DNA of 64,000 nucleotides from Saccharothrix espanaensis DSM 44229 (lineage in GTDB: Bacteria > Actinomycetota > Actinomycetes > Mycobacteriales > Pseudonocardiaceae). How positions within the stretch are numbered: the stretch's first letter is position 1; each line of letters starts with the position of its first letter. Below, in pieces: positions 29,833 through 39,321 of the stretch. The notes under the pieces are model-generated. The model had not been told where the DNA came from and did not search any database. It was given only the letters and a program-made list of their open reading frames with translations. Made by a program: the position numbers and the translations under genes. Where the stretch lies: positions 6,820,001-6,884,000 of the forward strand of contig NC_019673.1 of the NCBI RefSeq assembly GCF_000328705.1. Direction: 5' to 3'.

Positions 29833-29867
29833 CAGCGGGACCCCGGCCGGTCGGCCGGGGTCCGCTG
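29833..29867. terminator. Strong hairpin, bidirectional terminator
   Basis: Arms 29833-29848 and 29853-29867 pair almost perfectly (15 bp, one bulged G) around GGTC, between two convergent genes. No U-tract, as usual in actinomycetes. Upstream, 29724-29800 carries degenerate repeats of TGATCGG at about 14-16 nt spacing. Confidence 0.75.
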
Positions 29868-29890
29868 TGGTGGCTGAGCCTCCGCCGGGG

Positions 29891-31699
29891 CTACACCACC
29901 CCGAATCCACCCCACCGGGTCACGGTGAGGGTGAACGTGGCCGTACCGCTCTTGCCGTCCGCCGTCGTCGCCTTGACGGTGACCTGGTAGGTCCCCGGCG
30001 GCGTCTGGAAACCGGTCTGCACGAGCACGGTGCTCGTGCCGCCCTGGCCGACCGAGCGCGGGTTGAACTGGAACTGGGTGCCCGCCGGGTTGCCGGTCGC
30101 GGTCAGCGACAGGGTGCCGGTGCCGCCCGACGCGGTGACCGAGAACTGGGCGAAGAAGCCCTGCTGCACGGACGCCGAGGACGGGCTGAGGCGGACCGCC
30201 ACGTCACCGCCGGGCGCGTCGCCCTCGACGGTCAGCGACAGCGTGGTGGTGACGGTCTTGCCGCCCGTCCCGGTGCCGGTGACCGTCACGCTGTACGTGC
30301 CGGCCGGCGTGGTGGTCGCGGTCTCCACGGTCAGCTTCGCGTTCGACCCGGTCTGGATCGACGTCGGCTGGAATACCGCCTTCGCCCCGCCGGGCAGACC
30401 GGACGCGGACAACGACACGGTGTCGGGTCCGCCCGACCCGGAGGCCGACGTGACGGTGGTCGACCCGTACTTGCCGGCCGCGACCTTCAGGCTCGACGGC
30501 GACAGGCCGAGGGTGAAGTCACCGGGTTCCTGGTTGCCGCCCTCGACGGTCAGCGACACCGTGGCGGTGGCGGTCTTGCCGCCCGTCCCGGTGCCGGTCA
30601 CGGTCACGCTGTAGGTGCCGTTGGGCGTGGTGGTGGCGGTCTCCACGGTCAGCTTCGCGTTCGACCCGGACTGGATCGACGTCGGCTGGAACACCGCCTT
30701 CGCCCCGCTGGGCAGGCCCGACGCGGACAGCGTCACGTTCTCCGCGCCACCCGACCCGGCCACCGACGTGACGGTGGTCGAGGCGTACTTGCCCGCCGCG
30801 ACCTTCAGGCTCGACGGCGACGCGCCCAGCGTGAAGTCCGACTGCGGCGAGCCGACCTGCTGCTTGACCCAGTCGCCCATGTCGTTGGTCAGCCGCCCGT
30901 AGACGCTGTACCACTTGAAGTCGCTGCGGCTCCAGGACGCGACACCGACGATCTTGCCGTCCACGATCAGCGGGCCGCCGCTGTCGCCGGGCAGGATCGT
31001 GGTGCGGCCGTCGGAGTACCCGGCGCAGATCATCGTGGCGGACTTGAAGCCCGCGCCGACGCCCTGGCACACCGAGTCGCCGTTGACGATCGGCAGGGTG
31101 GCCTTGTCCAGCGTGACGTCGCGCTGGTTGTCGTCGAAGTCCTTCTTGCCGTAGCCGAAACCCAGGCCGTTCTTGCCCGGCGCGGCCAGCCCGGAGTCGG
31201 CGGACGTGGCGAACTGCGCGTACTTGCCGCCGCGCACCGGGATGTCGTCGGCGGTGGTGACCACCGCGACGTCGTAGCCCTGGTCGAAGTTGACGTACTT
31301 CGGGTGCTTCTTGTACTCGACCACCTTGGTGCGGAAGCCGCCGCCGGCGTTGAGGTCGTCCAGGCCGTAGACGAAGCTCTTCTCGCCCTGGGCGTCGGCG
31401 CAGTGCGCGGCGATGAGGATCTTGCGGGGCGCGACGACGGAGCCGGTGCAGGTCTGGCCCTGCGGCCGGGTGCCGCCCTCGCGGATGCCCGCGATGATGC
31501 CCGGGAATTCGTCGACGGTCGCGCTCTGGCCGTTGTGGAACAGCGGGCCGGCGTCTGATCTGGTCGGAACGGTGTCGCCCTCGTAGTTCGCGGCAGGGGC
31601 GTTGCCCGGCGCGGCGGAGGCTCCCGCCAGGGGGAGGAGCGGTAGCAGCATGGCCGCCGCGACGAGGGGCGCGAGACCCCTGGGACGTGGTCGTTTCAC
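29891..31699 (-). CDS. Secreted trypsin-like (S1) serine protease with three Ig-like repeats
   Basis: 602 residues. Signal peptide about 1-29 (PLVAAAMLLPLLPLAGASA). The catalytic triad is clear: His99 (AAHC), Asp143 (YDVAVV), Ser240 (LPGDSGGPL). After about residue 300 come three ~90-residue beta-sandwich repeats; the first two are close copies (ASPSSLKVAAGKY and LSPSSLKVAAGKY). They probably bind cell wall or polymer. GTG at 31699 is chosen for GGAAGGG upstream and because it opens a normal signal peptide. The upstream region shares a conserved promoter block with the S8 gene at 48375. Confidence 0.92.
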   Translation of the reverse strand: MKRPRPRGLAPLVAAAMLLPLLPLAGASAAPGNAPAANYEGDTVPTRSDAGPLFHNGQSATVDEFPGIIAGIREGGTRPQGQTCTGSVVAPRKILIAAHCADAQGEKSFVYGLDDLNAGGGFRTKVVEYKKHPKYVNFDQGYDVAVVTTADDIPVRGGKYAQFATSADSGLAAPGKNGLGFGYGKKDFDDNQRDVTLDKATLPIVNGDSVCQGVGAGFKSATMICAGYSDGRTTILPGDSGGPLIVDGKIVGVASWSRSDFKWYSVYGRLTNDMGDWVKQQVGSPQSDFTLGASPSSLKVAAGKYASTTVTSVAGSGGAENVTLSASGLPSGAKAVFQPTSIQSGSNAKLTVETATTTPNGTYSVTVTGTGTGGKTATATVSLTVEGGNQEPGDFTLGLSPSSLKVAAGKYGSTTVTSASGSGGPDTVSLSASGLPGGAKAVFQPTSIQTGSNAKLTVETATTTPAGTYSVTVTGTGTGGKTVTTTLSLTVEGDAPGGDVAVRLSPSSASVQQGFFAQFSVTASGGTGTLSLTATGNPAGTQFQFNPRSVGQGGTSTVLVQTGFQTPPGTYQVTVKATTADGKSGTATFTLTVTRWGGFGVV

Positions 31700-31777
31700 T
31701 GTGCTTCCCTTCCAGGCGAACAGCCGCACCAGCAGGGGTGGAGCGGCGAGGTTCACTGTCGGGCCGCACCGGTCCGG

Positions 31778-31817
31778 GAACAATCAGGGTCCTGATCCGT
31801 AGGGGTACGGCACTAAT
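31778..31817 (-). promoter_or_regulatory. Conserved protease promoter block (copy 1)
   Basis: The plus-strand reading GAACAATC, GGGT, CGTAGGG, TACG, ACTAA recurs at 50019-50056 with the same 20-bp step from GAACAATC to CGTAGGG. Here the core is a CCGTA/TACGG inverted repeat (31797-31810) about 100 bp before the protease start. It fits an activator site at a -35 position. Confidence 0.6.
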
Positions 31818-31962
31818 TCACCCGCACCGGGCCGGAGGACGCCCGGGACCAGGCCGGAACCGTGCACCGATCACGAAGCTCGTGACCGAACGGCCCGGCC
31901 GACTCTCGGGCGTGCGAAGCGTCCGGTCACCACGGCACACCCGGGCGGATCGGTACTCCGTT

Positions 31963-31987
31963 CGGCTCACAGCGCGACCGTGAGCCG
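31963..31987. other. Hairpin in a protein-free stretch
   Basis: CGGCTCAC (31963-31970) and GTGAGCCG (31980-31987) form an 8-bp inverted repeat. The surrounding 31820-32095 between divergent genes holds no supportable gene. Confidence 0.35.
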
Positions 31988-32100
31988 GCCGACGAACGGA
32001 TTCGCGGTGGGACGGAATCGCGGCAGCGCGGATGCGTGCGGCCCGCGAGCATTCCGCCACCGAGGCCCGAATAGTGCGGATCACGTGGCCGGAGCGCAGA

Positions 32101-32106
32101 TATCCT
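32101..32106 (+). promoter_or_regulatory. -10 box of a leaderless promoter for the CATRA-like module
   Basis: TATCCT ends 6 nt before the GTG at 32113, so transcription should begin at the start codon. No convincing -35 box was seen, which suggests an activator or a weak promoter. Confidence 0.4.
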
Positions 32107-32112
32107 CGTTCC

Positions 32113-32448
32113 GTGAGCACCCGGCATGTGAGCAGATTCCTGATCAACCGGGTCCGTGACGTGCTGGCGGACATGCCCGAGCTGCGACTCCCCGCCGAAC
32201 GGTGGTCCTTCGTCGCCGAGACCATGGGGGACCTGCTCGCCGCGTGGGAGGCCGACGACGAGGCGGACTTCCAGGAGGCGCTCGTCGACCTGGAGTCCAG
32301 GGCCGGTCGCGCGGCGCGGCAGGTCGACCAGGGGGAGATCCCGTTCCCGGACAACGTGGCCACGCTGCACGCCACGATGGTGGACCGGATGACGAACGAG
32401 GAGGATGAGCGGCCGAGCGGCGGTGACGCCGGTGGACGCCCCCGGTGA
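32113..32448 (+). CDS. CATRA-associated small protein (probable)
   Basis: 111 residues, helical and acidic: DVLADMPELRLPAERWSFVA, then LLAAWEADDEADFQEALVDL and PFPDNVATLHATMVDRM. The L-P-x-x-RW plus D-x-x-x-x-x-AL-x-x-LE pattern matches what I recall of the small partner of CATRA (CHAT and TPR repeat-associated) conflict systems. It precedes and overlaps by 44 bp the CATRA-like gene. GTG at 32113 is leaderless by the -10 box. Likely an adaptor. Family assignment is from memory of the pattern and context. Confidence 0.6.
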   Translation: MSTRHVSRFLINRVRDVLADMPELRLPAERWSFVAETMGDLLAAWEADDEADFQEALVDLESRAGRAARQVDQGEIPFPDNVATLHATMVDRMTNEEDERPSGGDAGGRPR

Positions 32449-34012
32449 ACAAGAGCTGGTGGTCCACCTCTACGCGCCGGAGGAGTCCGGTGGCGCGGAG
32501 CAGCTCTCCCGACTGTGGGCACGGCTGGCGGACGTCCTGGGCTTGGACCGCACCATCGCGGGCACAGGACTGCCGCTGTTCCCGTCCGCCGAGGACCGGG
32601 CACCGGGCACCGTCCTGGCGGCGCGGACCGACGGCCGGGGCAGGCAGGCGTTGTTCCGCCGACTGGGCAAGGCCCTCAACATCTCGTTGCTGATCCCGGT
32701 CGGTGCCGGTGGTTGGGCGGCCCAGCTCGCCGAGTGGGAGTCGGTCAGGTCCGACCTCGACCAGGTCACGACCGAGGCGCGGGTGTTTATCGGAACCGCG
32801 CCGGGGAGCGCGACCCTGCCGATCGGGGAAGTGGCCGCGGCGGTCGCGCACCGGCTGCCGCTGACCTGGCCCCGCGCACCGCTGGACTCGGCCGCGCGGC
32901 AGAGCGGGATCGTCGTGGTGACGCGCGGCCCGGGCATCCGGGTGACGCGCGACCTGGTCGTCCTCGCCGAGGACGAGGAACTGCTGAGCTGGTGGACCTG
33001 GGGGCTCGGAGACCCCGGGCTGCCGCCGCTCGGGGTGTACCTGTTGCAGTGCAGCACCGTGGTGCACAACCTCCGGGTGTGGCAAGCCTTCCGCGGTCGC
33101 CTCGACGCCCTGCGCGCCTCCGCCGACACCGCGGCCACGACCCTGCGCCACGATCCGCACGACACCGCCGCCGCGACGAGGGTGGCCGACGTGGAGCGCG
33201 CTCTGGGCTTCTCCGAGGCCAAGGCCCGGGACATGGCGGCGGCGGTGCGCTTCGCGCTGGCAGACCTGCAAGGCACCCCGGGCCCGTCGCCGCGCGGCGA
33301 CGTCGTGGACACCGAGCGGTTCCTCTTGGCCTTGGAGGAAGCGGTCACGACGTTGGCCAACGCCCGGCGGCTGGCGCGGCGCTCCCGCCCACAGGCCAAC
33401 CTCGAAGATTTTCGACCGGCGGCCGGCGGGCTCGGTCCGCGCCCCAGCCTGGGGTTCGTGGTCGACGTGGTCGGCTACAGCGACCGGCCCGCGAGACTGC
33501 GGGAACTGACCCAGCGGAGGGTGGACGACCTCGTCACGGACGTGCTGGCGGACCTCGTCGTCCCGCGTGACCGCGTCCACCTCCAGGGAACGGGCGACGG
33601 GGTGCTCGCCTTCCTGCCCCCGGACCTGGACGTCCGGTGGACCTTCCGCGGTCTGCTGAACGCCTGGCGGGATCGGTTGCGCGGGAACAACACCCTCTAC
33701 ACCGACCGCCTCCGGCTGCGCATGTCCGTCACGATCGGCCTGGTGGAAACCGGGGCGATGGGCTTCACCGACCGGTCGGCCATCGTGTTGACGCGCTTGA
33801 TCGACAGCCCTGCGCTGCGCGCGGTCGTCGTCGCCAACGACGAGGCCGACCTGGCCGTGGTGATATCCGATGTGCTGCACGGCCTCGTGGTCGCGGACGA
33901 CACCCCCGACCTCGACCGCGCCGCGTTCGTCGAGCAGGTGGTCGAGGTGAAGGCGTTCCGGGACCGCGCCTGGGTGTGGCTGGGCAGCGGTGTCACCGTC
34001 CCGAATGGATGA
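32405..34012 (+). CDS. CATRA-like protein fused to a nucleotidyl-cyclase-like domain
   Basis: 535 residues. The N-terminal ~340 (ELVVHLYAPEESGG onward, SWWTWGLGDPGLPPLGVYLL, a helical coil about 220-330) fits the CATRA core. The C-terminus is a class III cyclase-like fold: metal aspartates Asp354 (FVVDVVGYS) and Asp398 (GTGDGVLAF) are 44 residues apart, as in true cyclases. The N-x-x-x-R catalytic pair is reduced to Arg (IVLTRL), so cyclisation is doubtful; nucleotide binding is plausible. It overlaps the small partner gene (44 bp) and, convergently, the CHAT gene (20 bp). Confidence 0.65.
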   Translation: MSGRAAVTPVDAPGEQELVVHLYAPEESGGAEQLSRLWARLADVLGLDRTIAGTGLPLFPSAEDRAPGTVLAARTDGRGRQALFRRLGKALNISLLIPVGAGGWAAQLAEWESVRSDLDQVTTEARVFIGTAPGSATLPIGEVAAAVAHRLPLTWPRAPLDSAARQSGIVVVTRGPGIRVTRDLVVLAEDEELLSWWTWGLGDPGLPPLGVYLLQCSTVVHNLRVWQAFRGRLDALRASADTAATTLRHDPHDTAAATRVADVERALGFSEAKARDMAAAVRFALADLQGTPGPSPRGDVVDTERFLLALEEAVTTLANARRLARRSRPQANLEDFRPAAGGLGPRPSLGFVVDVVGYSDRPARLRELTQRRVDDLVTDVLADLVVPRDRVHLQGTGDGVLAFLPPDLDVRWTFRGLLNAWRDRLRGNNTLYTDRLRLRMSVTIGLVETGAMGFTDRSAIVLTRLIDSPALRAVVVANDEADLAVVISDVLHGLVVADDTPDLDRAAFVEQVVEVKAFRDRAWVWLGSGVTVPNG

Positions 34013-37000
34013 GGCCTGCCCAGAAGTACGGCCGACGGGCACCGCTCTCGGCACGCGCTGTCCGCACCGCCTCGTGCAGGGTCCGCGCGATGTCGACGGA
34101 CCCGTCGGGCGATTCGCGCGCCGCCAGGTAGAGCGTGCGCATGACTTCGCGGGTCGCGGTGTCGTCGGCCGTGTAGAGCGAACCGATCACGTGGGTGAAC
34201 CCGGCGAACCGCGCCGCCGCCACCAACGTCACCGCTTCGTCCGCCACCAACGTCCCCCCGCGCGCGGTGTCGCACGCGGCGAGCACCGCTACCGCACCGG
34301 GCAGGGGCACCCGCCGGCTCAACTCCGACAGCAGCAGCGTCCGGTCCGCCAGCACGAAGCCCGCCTCGGCCGGGTTGGACGGGTCCTGCATCCCGTGACA
34401 GGCGAGGTGCACCCAGGAGGCGGTTGGGAGCACGGCGAGCACCCGATCCGCCGTGGCGTCCTCGTCGAACAGGCGCACCGCGTCGGGAACCAACTCCAGG
34501 ACGCCCTCGGCCTCGTCACGGGCACCTGACAGCAGGTCGAGGTCTCCGATCCGCGGCGGGCACACGACGGCGGTTCGTCCTTCCACCGGCCGGGGAGGTT
34601 CGCCCAGGAGGTCGCGGACCGTCGGCGTGTACGACGACACCGCCCGGTCCAGCACCGCCCGCGGGAGCGCGTCGTCGTGCACGCCGGCCGCGTGCAGCGG
34701 CAGGAAGGACAAGAGCCCGGCAGGGCTCCACCAGACCCGGGGCAAGGGCTCGTCCAGGGCGGGTTCGCCGATCCCCGCGGCGTCCAGGGCCGGCCCCGCC
34801 ACCTCGTCGTACAGGGCGGCGAGCAGGTCGACGACGGCCCGGTGGGCTTCCTTCACCTCGGCGCGGGACGGCACCCGGAGGATCGTCTCGGCCGCGCCGA
34901 ACAGCACGGCGAAGGCCAAGCCGACCCGGGCCGCCGTGATCGGCAGGTCGACGGAACGAACGCCGGACCGGTCGACGATCAACGCGGCGCAGCCGTACCG
35001 GCAGCCGAAGGGGACCAGGACGGTGCAGTCCTCGGGCAGTTGGTCGAGCGCGAGACTTCCGGGCATGCTCAGGTAGTCGGCGAAACCCTCCACGCGGTGG
35101 ATCTCGGCGAGCACCCGGCGGCGCTGCTCGACCAGTGCCAGCCGTGACTCGGTCGCCCGGCCCTTCACGCTGAGGTCCTCCAAGCTCTCCAACCGGTGCA
35201 GTGCGCCGTCGAGAGCCGTCAGCCGGGTGGCGAGCTTCGGGTGTTCCCGTTCGAGCCGGGCGAACTCCGAGTCGGCCCGCAACGTCTGCGTCCAGAGGAT
35301 CGCCCTGCCTCGTTCCAGGAGGAGGAGGGCGGTCTCCGGGTCGCCCACCGCCAGGGCCGCCGCCGCGCCTTCCATGCCAAGGTTCCGGTACCGCCACAAC
35401 AACTCCTCCTGGCCGTACCGCTCGAGACCCGGCCGCACGAGGTCGGGCAGCGCGTCGATGGCGGCGGTGCAGGCGTCCACGAGACCGTCGTGCGTGTCGA
35501 CGAGCCACGCCGCCCGAGCCCAGGTGTCCGCGGCGTCCAAGCGCAACCGGGGCGAAGACCGCGGTGACTCGGCGATCTCCCGCGCGATGGAGATCGACTC
35601 GGCGAGCGCGGCGCCGGGAGCGCCCACTTCGAAGTGTTCGCGCAGCGCGATGGCGACGTTCAACCTGGCGGCCGCGTACAGGCCGGGGCTCTCGCTCCGG
35701 TCGACGGCGGCACCGGCCCGCATCAACTCGACGACCTCGCCGCGCAGTGCCCGCGCTTCCTTCGGCGAGGCCGACGCCGCACGGCAGGCCAGCACGTGGC
35801 CGAGCGCCGTGCCCAGTTGGTCCCGCTCCCGGCGAACCACGGTCTGCCTGAGGGCTTCCCGCACCGCGGCCTCGGCGGCCACCAGGTCGTCGGGATCACC
35901 GGATCGCTCGAACCGGCGGCGGAGCAGTCCCGCCCACATCCCCAGCACCCACCGGCGGTGCGCGAAGGAGCGGTGGTCGGTCCCGGTGTCCTCGGTCCCG
36001 CCGCCGTCGACGGCCCGGGCCAGGCTGTCGATGGCGATGTCCAGGTGCGATTCGTCCGCCGAGGTCTCGTACCGGGTCCTCATCGTCACCCCGAGGTTGT
36101 TCAGGGCGAGGTACCGGTCCGTTCCGGTGGCCGCGGGGTGCTCGGAAACGAACATGAACAGCTCCATGGCGTGCCGCAGGTCCGTTATCGCGTGCTGCTC
36201 GGTGTAGCGGGTGTAGACGGCGATGGCGAGGGAGTTGACCCGCATCAGCTCGGGAGTCGTCGTGGCCTGCGTCGGGTCGGCGGGACAGGCCGACCTGGCG
36301 ATGTGGACGGCCCGGTCGACGTCATCCGGGTCGCCGGCCAGCCGGAAGCGGACGAGGAGGGCCTGCCCGTGGACGCTGCGGCGGTCGAGCACGTCTCCCG
36401 GCCGCGAACCGGGCAGGGCGGCGGCGCGCGCCGCGAAGGCCACCGCTTCGTCGGCCAGGGCGATGTCGCCCTCGACCTCCGCCTTCACGTTGAGGGCGAT
36501 CGCCATCGCCGCGACCACGCTCGCGCGGTCCGTTTCGTCGAACACCGGAGCGGACCTGGTGAGGAGGGCCCGGCCCCGCCGGACCGCGTCGGCGAGCACC
36601 TGCCGGTCGTCGGTGAGGTGGTACCTGGCCACCAGCAAGGGGACGGCGACGACCTCGGCCGAGACCCACAGCCCTTCGGCGTGCCGCATGTCCGGGTCGA
36701 CGAGGTCCTGGGCTTGCCTGGTGACCGTCAACGCCTTGTCGATCGTCGCGAGGTCGTTGCGCTCCTGGGCGTCGATGGCCAGCGCGTTGGCGTACACCGC
36801 CCGGACGCTGATCCGCATGACCAACTCGCCCTCGTCGAACTTCAACGCCCTGCGCGCGGTCGCGGTGGCCCGCGACAGGTCCTCACGGGCGTTCGTCACC
36901 TGGAACCGCTTGAACATCGCGCTCGCCAGAGCCCCGAAGAACGAAGTGGCGAGCCACGCCTCCGCGTCCTGTTCGACCGTCTCGCTCCAGTCCTCGAGGA

Positions 37001-37091
37001 TCTCGATCGCGGCATCCAGGTGGCGGAGTTCGCGCGTGCGCACGAAGAGGTCGCTCAACCTGTAATGCTCTCGCCAGTCGTCGTCCAGCAT
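33993..37091 (-). CDS. TPR-CHAT caspase-like protease
   Basis: 1032 residues. About 1-640 are tetratricopeptide-like helical repeats (LDAAIEILEDWSETVEQDAEAW, many A/L-rich pairs split by loops); 700-1032 form a CHAT peptidase of the caspase/separase clan, with His899 (WVHLACHG) and Cys940 (VLAACDTARGG). No signal or membrane segment. CHAT enzymes are executioners in bacterial immunity, for example in type III-E CRISPR craspase and gasdermin systems. Tail-to-tail with the CATRA-like gene, so antisense overlap at the 3' ends could limit both messages. ATG at 37091. Confidence 0.9.
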   Translation of the reverse strand: MLDDDWREHYRLSDLFVRTRELRHLDAAIEILEDWSETVEQDAEAWLATSFFGALASAMFKRFQVTNAREDLSRATATARRALKFDEGELVMRISVRAVYANALAIDAQERNDLATIDKALTVTRQAQDLVDPDMRHAEGLWVSAEVVAVPLLVARYHLTDDRQVLADAVRRGRALLTRSAPVFDETDRASVVAAMAIALNVKAEVEGDIALADEAVAFAARAAALPGSRPGDVLDRRSVHGQALLVRFRLAGDPDDVDRAVHIARSACPADPTQATTTPELMRVNSLAIAVYTRYTEQHAITDLRHAMELFMFVSEHPAATGTDRYLALNNLGVTMRTRYETSADESHLDIAIDSLARAVDGGGTEDTGTDHRSFAHRRWVLGMWAGLLRRRFERSGDPDDLVAAEAAVREALRQTVVRRERDQLGTALGHVLACRAASASPKEARALRGEVVELMRAGAAVDRSESPGLYAAARLNVAIALREHFEVGAPGAALAESISIAREIAESPRSSPRLRLDAADTWARAAWLVDTHDGLVDACTAAIDALPDLVRPGLERYGQEELLWRYRNLGMEGAAAALAVGDPETALLLLERGRAILWTQTLRADSEFARLEREHPKLATRLTALDGALHRLESLEDLSVKGRATESRLALVEQRRRVLAEIHRVEGFADYLSMPGSLALDQLPEDCTVLVPFGCRYGCAALIVDRSGVRSVDLPITAARVGLAFAVLFGAAETILRVPSRAEVKEAHRAVVDLLAALYDEVAGPALDAAGIGEPALDEPLPRVWWSPAGLLSFLPLHAAGVHDDALPRAVLDRAVSSYTPTVRDLLGEPPRPVEGRTAVVCPPRIGDLDLLSGARDEAEGVLELVPDAVRLFDEDATADRVLAVLPTASWVHLACHGMQDPSNPAEAGFVLADRTLLLSELSRRVPLPGAVAVLAACDTARGGTLVADEAVTLVAAARFAGFTHVIGSLYTADDTATREVMRTLYLAARESPDGSVDIARTLHEAVRTARAESGARRPYFWAGLIHSGR

Positions 37092-37256
37092 GCCGCCGCT
37101 CCGATTCGTGATCAGCAGGCGTCGGTCCGGGGCAGACGACCCTGTCGAGCAACGTCACCCCATCCCACGGTTCTCCCTCCCGCAACGCACATCTACGGCT
37201 TGTGCGCGAGAAGCGGCGGCAGCCGGGCGGACCCCCACGGCCGAGAGGAGTCAAGG

Positions 37257-38339
37257 GTGGAGCGGAATCGTGGGTTGTCGTCTCCTGCGCCGCGTTCGTG
37301 CTCGTCCCGTCGACCACCCAGCGACCAGCCGGGCGTCACCGGGCAGAAGACGTGGTACGCGTTCCCGGACGGGCTGTGGAAGACCCAGTTCGCCCAGGGC
37401 GTGCGGGTGCCGTTCCCGGGCACCTGGACCGAGTACACCGGTCCGGCCGACGACAAGGTGGTGTGGAAGCGGGTGGCGACCTCGTCGGCGACCCGGTCGG
37501 CGCTGTCGCTGACCCGGTTCTCGGTGTACCGGTCGGGCGAGCGGCAGCGGCCGGACGAGCAGTGGTTCCGCGCCCCGCTGCACGCCGCGGCCGTCGAGCC
37601 GGCAGCGGACCACCCGGGACGCCGGGCCGACCAGGGCGGCCGGTGGCGGGTGCTGTGCGCGAACTGCCGGGAGGGCGACCTGTTCACCCCGGCGCTCCAG
37701 TGGGTCGACGGTGGCGCGTTCGTCAGCCCGCACGAGAACTCGAAGTACTTCGCCACCAGCACCGCGCGGCTGTTCCGGGGTGGCGAGGAGATCCGGGCGG
37801 TGGACGACCCGTACGCGTTGTTCCCGCGGTTCCCGTTGTCCCCCAGCCCTTCCGACTACCGGCTGGACGTGGTGGACGTGATGGCGGGTCCGGGTTTCAT
37901 CGGCGCGCCGAGCACCCCGCTGTTCGGGCACGCGCGGCGCACCGAGACGTCGTGGGGGTTCACCTCCGCGCCGTCCGCGCAACCGCCGCCGACCGGGTAC
38001 GCCTGCCAGGACAGCGACCGCTGCTCGTTCCAGCCGCTGATCCAGCTCGACTACCGCCTGCCGCTGGACGTGACGAACACGTTGGTGGGCAACGCCTTTC
38101 AGGTGTCAGCGGCCTCGCACACCGGGGCGCGTGGCGCGGGACCGGTGGTGTGGCTGCGGATGGCGTGGTCGACCGACGGTAGGACGTGGACCGACCTGGC
38201 TGCCAAACCCACCGCGCAGGGCGTGTGGACCGTGGACGCGCCGGCGGTGTCCGGTGAGGTGTGGCTGCGCACCGAGGCGCGGGACAGCCGGGGCAACACG
38301 GTGCAGCAGACCATCCAGGAGGCGTACCGGAGCCCGTGA
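37257..38339 (+). pseudogene. C-terminal relic of a secreted S8 (subtilisin-type) protease
   Basis: 360 codons from a GTG with AGAGGAG 6 nt upstream, but no protease domain: only the region that follows it in large S8 proteases (WYAFPDGLWK, RFSVYRSGE, CSFQPLIQLDYRLPLDVTN, EVWLRTEARDSRGNTVQQTI). The first ~30 codons are nonsense-like; one frame away the same DNA encodes a hydrophobic export-type stretch (VVVSCAAFVLVP). A protease gene probably lost its catalytic half by deletion and keeps a scrambled start. It could still be made as a cytosolic fragment. The catalytic parent was not found nearby. Confidence 0.6.
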
Positions 38340-38355
38340 GCCGAAGGGCGGGGGT

Positions 38356-39321
38356 TCAGTCGGGTGGGGCGAGCTGCACCCACCCCTTGGCCGCCGCCCG
38401 CAGCCCGGCTTGGAACCGGGTCTGCGCGCCCAGCGCCGCCATGAGGTCGCTCAGCCGGCGCTGGAACGTGCGGTAGCTCAGCCCGAGCTGCTTGGCGATG
38501 CTGCGGTCGGGCATCCCGGTGGTGAGCAGCGCCAGCAGCCGGGCGTCCTGGGTGGACACCGAGCCGTGGTTGTGCACGGCGAGCGGGAGTGCCTGCCGCC
38601 ACAGGCTTTCGAACAGCGCGCCCAGCGCGTCGAGCAGCGTGCACGGCCGGACCACCAGCGCGGTGCCCAGCTCGGGCGCGGCCGAGTCGAGCGGGATCAG
38701 GCCCAGGTGGGCGTCCACCAGGATCATCTTCAGCGGCGCGTCCGGCACCACCCGCGCCTCCTCCCCCAGCGCCAGCCCGGCTTCCAGGTCGTCGTCGAGC
38801 GAGTGCAGTTCCAGCGCCGCCCGGTCGTAGACGCCGCGGAACCGGACGCCGCGGTCGAGCAGTTCGCGCTCCACCGGGTGCAGCACGGTCGGCGGCTGCG
38901 CGTACGGCGGCTTGTCCACGAACCGCACCTCCCGCCGGGCCGAGCGCATCACCTGGCCCGCGCGCCGGGAGATCTCGTCGCTGCCGCGCACGACCTCCAG
39001 CAGCGCCGCCGGGTCGGTGCCGCGCACCGCGCGCAGGTGCCGCTCCTGGAACTCGGCGCGCAGCAGGCGCACCTTCTCCAGCTCCTTCTGCTTGCGCACC
39101 AGCAACCCGCCGAACGCCACCTCCGGCGTGACCGCGGCGAACCGGCTCGGTCGGCCGGGCAGCCGGGTGACCAGTTCCAGGCCGAGCAGCCGGCGCAGCA
39201 CCGCGCCCACCCTCGGCGGGCGCAGGCCCAGCCGGTCGCCGAGGTCGGCGGCGGTGCCCGGCCGGTCCACCAGCGCCCGGTACACGTCGAGGTCGACCGG
39301 GCGCAGATCGTCCTCGGTCAC
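38356..39321 (-). CDS. TrmB/LuxR-type transcriptional regulator
   Basis: 321 residues. An N-terminal winged helix (DVYRALVDRPGTAADLGDRL, TrmB-like), a central phospholipase-D-like regulatory region (EVRFVDKPPYAQPP, then RGVRFRGVYDRAAL) and a C-terminal LuxR-type HTH (RLLALLTTGMPDRSIAKQLG, YRTFQRRLSDLMAALGAQTR). GTG at 39321 follows GGAGG. This arrangement is common beside S8 protease genes in Pseudonocardiales; here it faces the S8 relic tail to tail, so it may have controlled that gene. Ligand unknown. Confidence 0.85.
   Translation of the reverse strand: MTEDDLRPVDLDVYRALVDRPGTAADLGDRLGLRPPRVGAVLRRLLGLELVTRLPGRPSRFAAVTPEVAFGGLLVRKQKELEKVRLLRAEFQERHLRAVRGTDPAALLEVVRGSDEISRRAGQVMRSARREVRFVDKPPYAQPPTVLHPVERELLDRGVRFRGVYDRAALELHSLDDDLEAGLALGEEARVVPDAPLKMILVDAHLGLIPLDSAAPELGTALVVRPCTLLDALGALFESLWRQALPLAVHNHGSVSTQDARLLALLTTGMPDRSIAKQLGLSYRTFQRRLSDLMAALGAQTRFQAGLRAAAKGWVQLAPPD

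Noticed and set aside
32144-34054. 636-codon open frame antisense to the CATRA-like gene
   Set aside because: Composition is typical of a shadow frame; the plus-strand frame has recognisable cyclase motifs.
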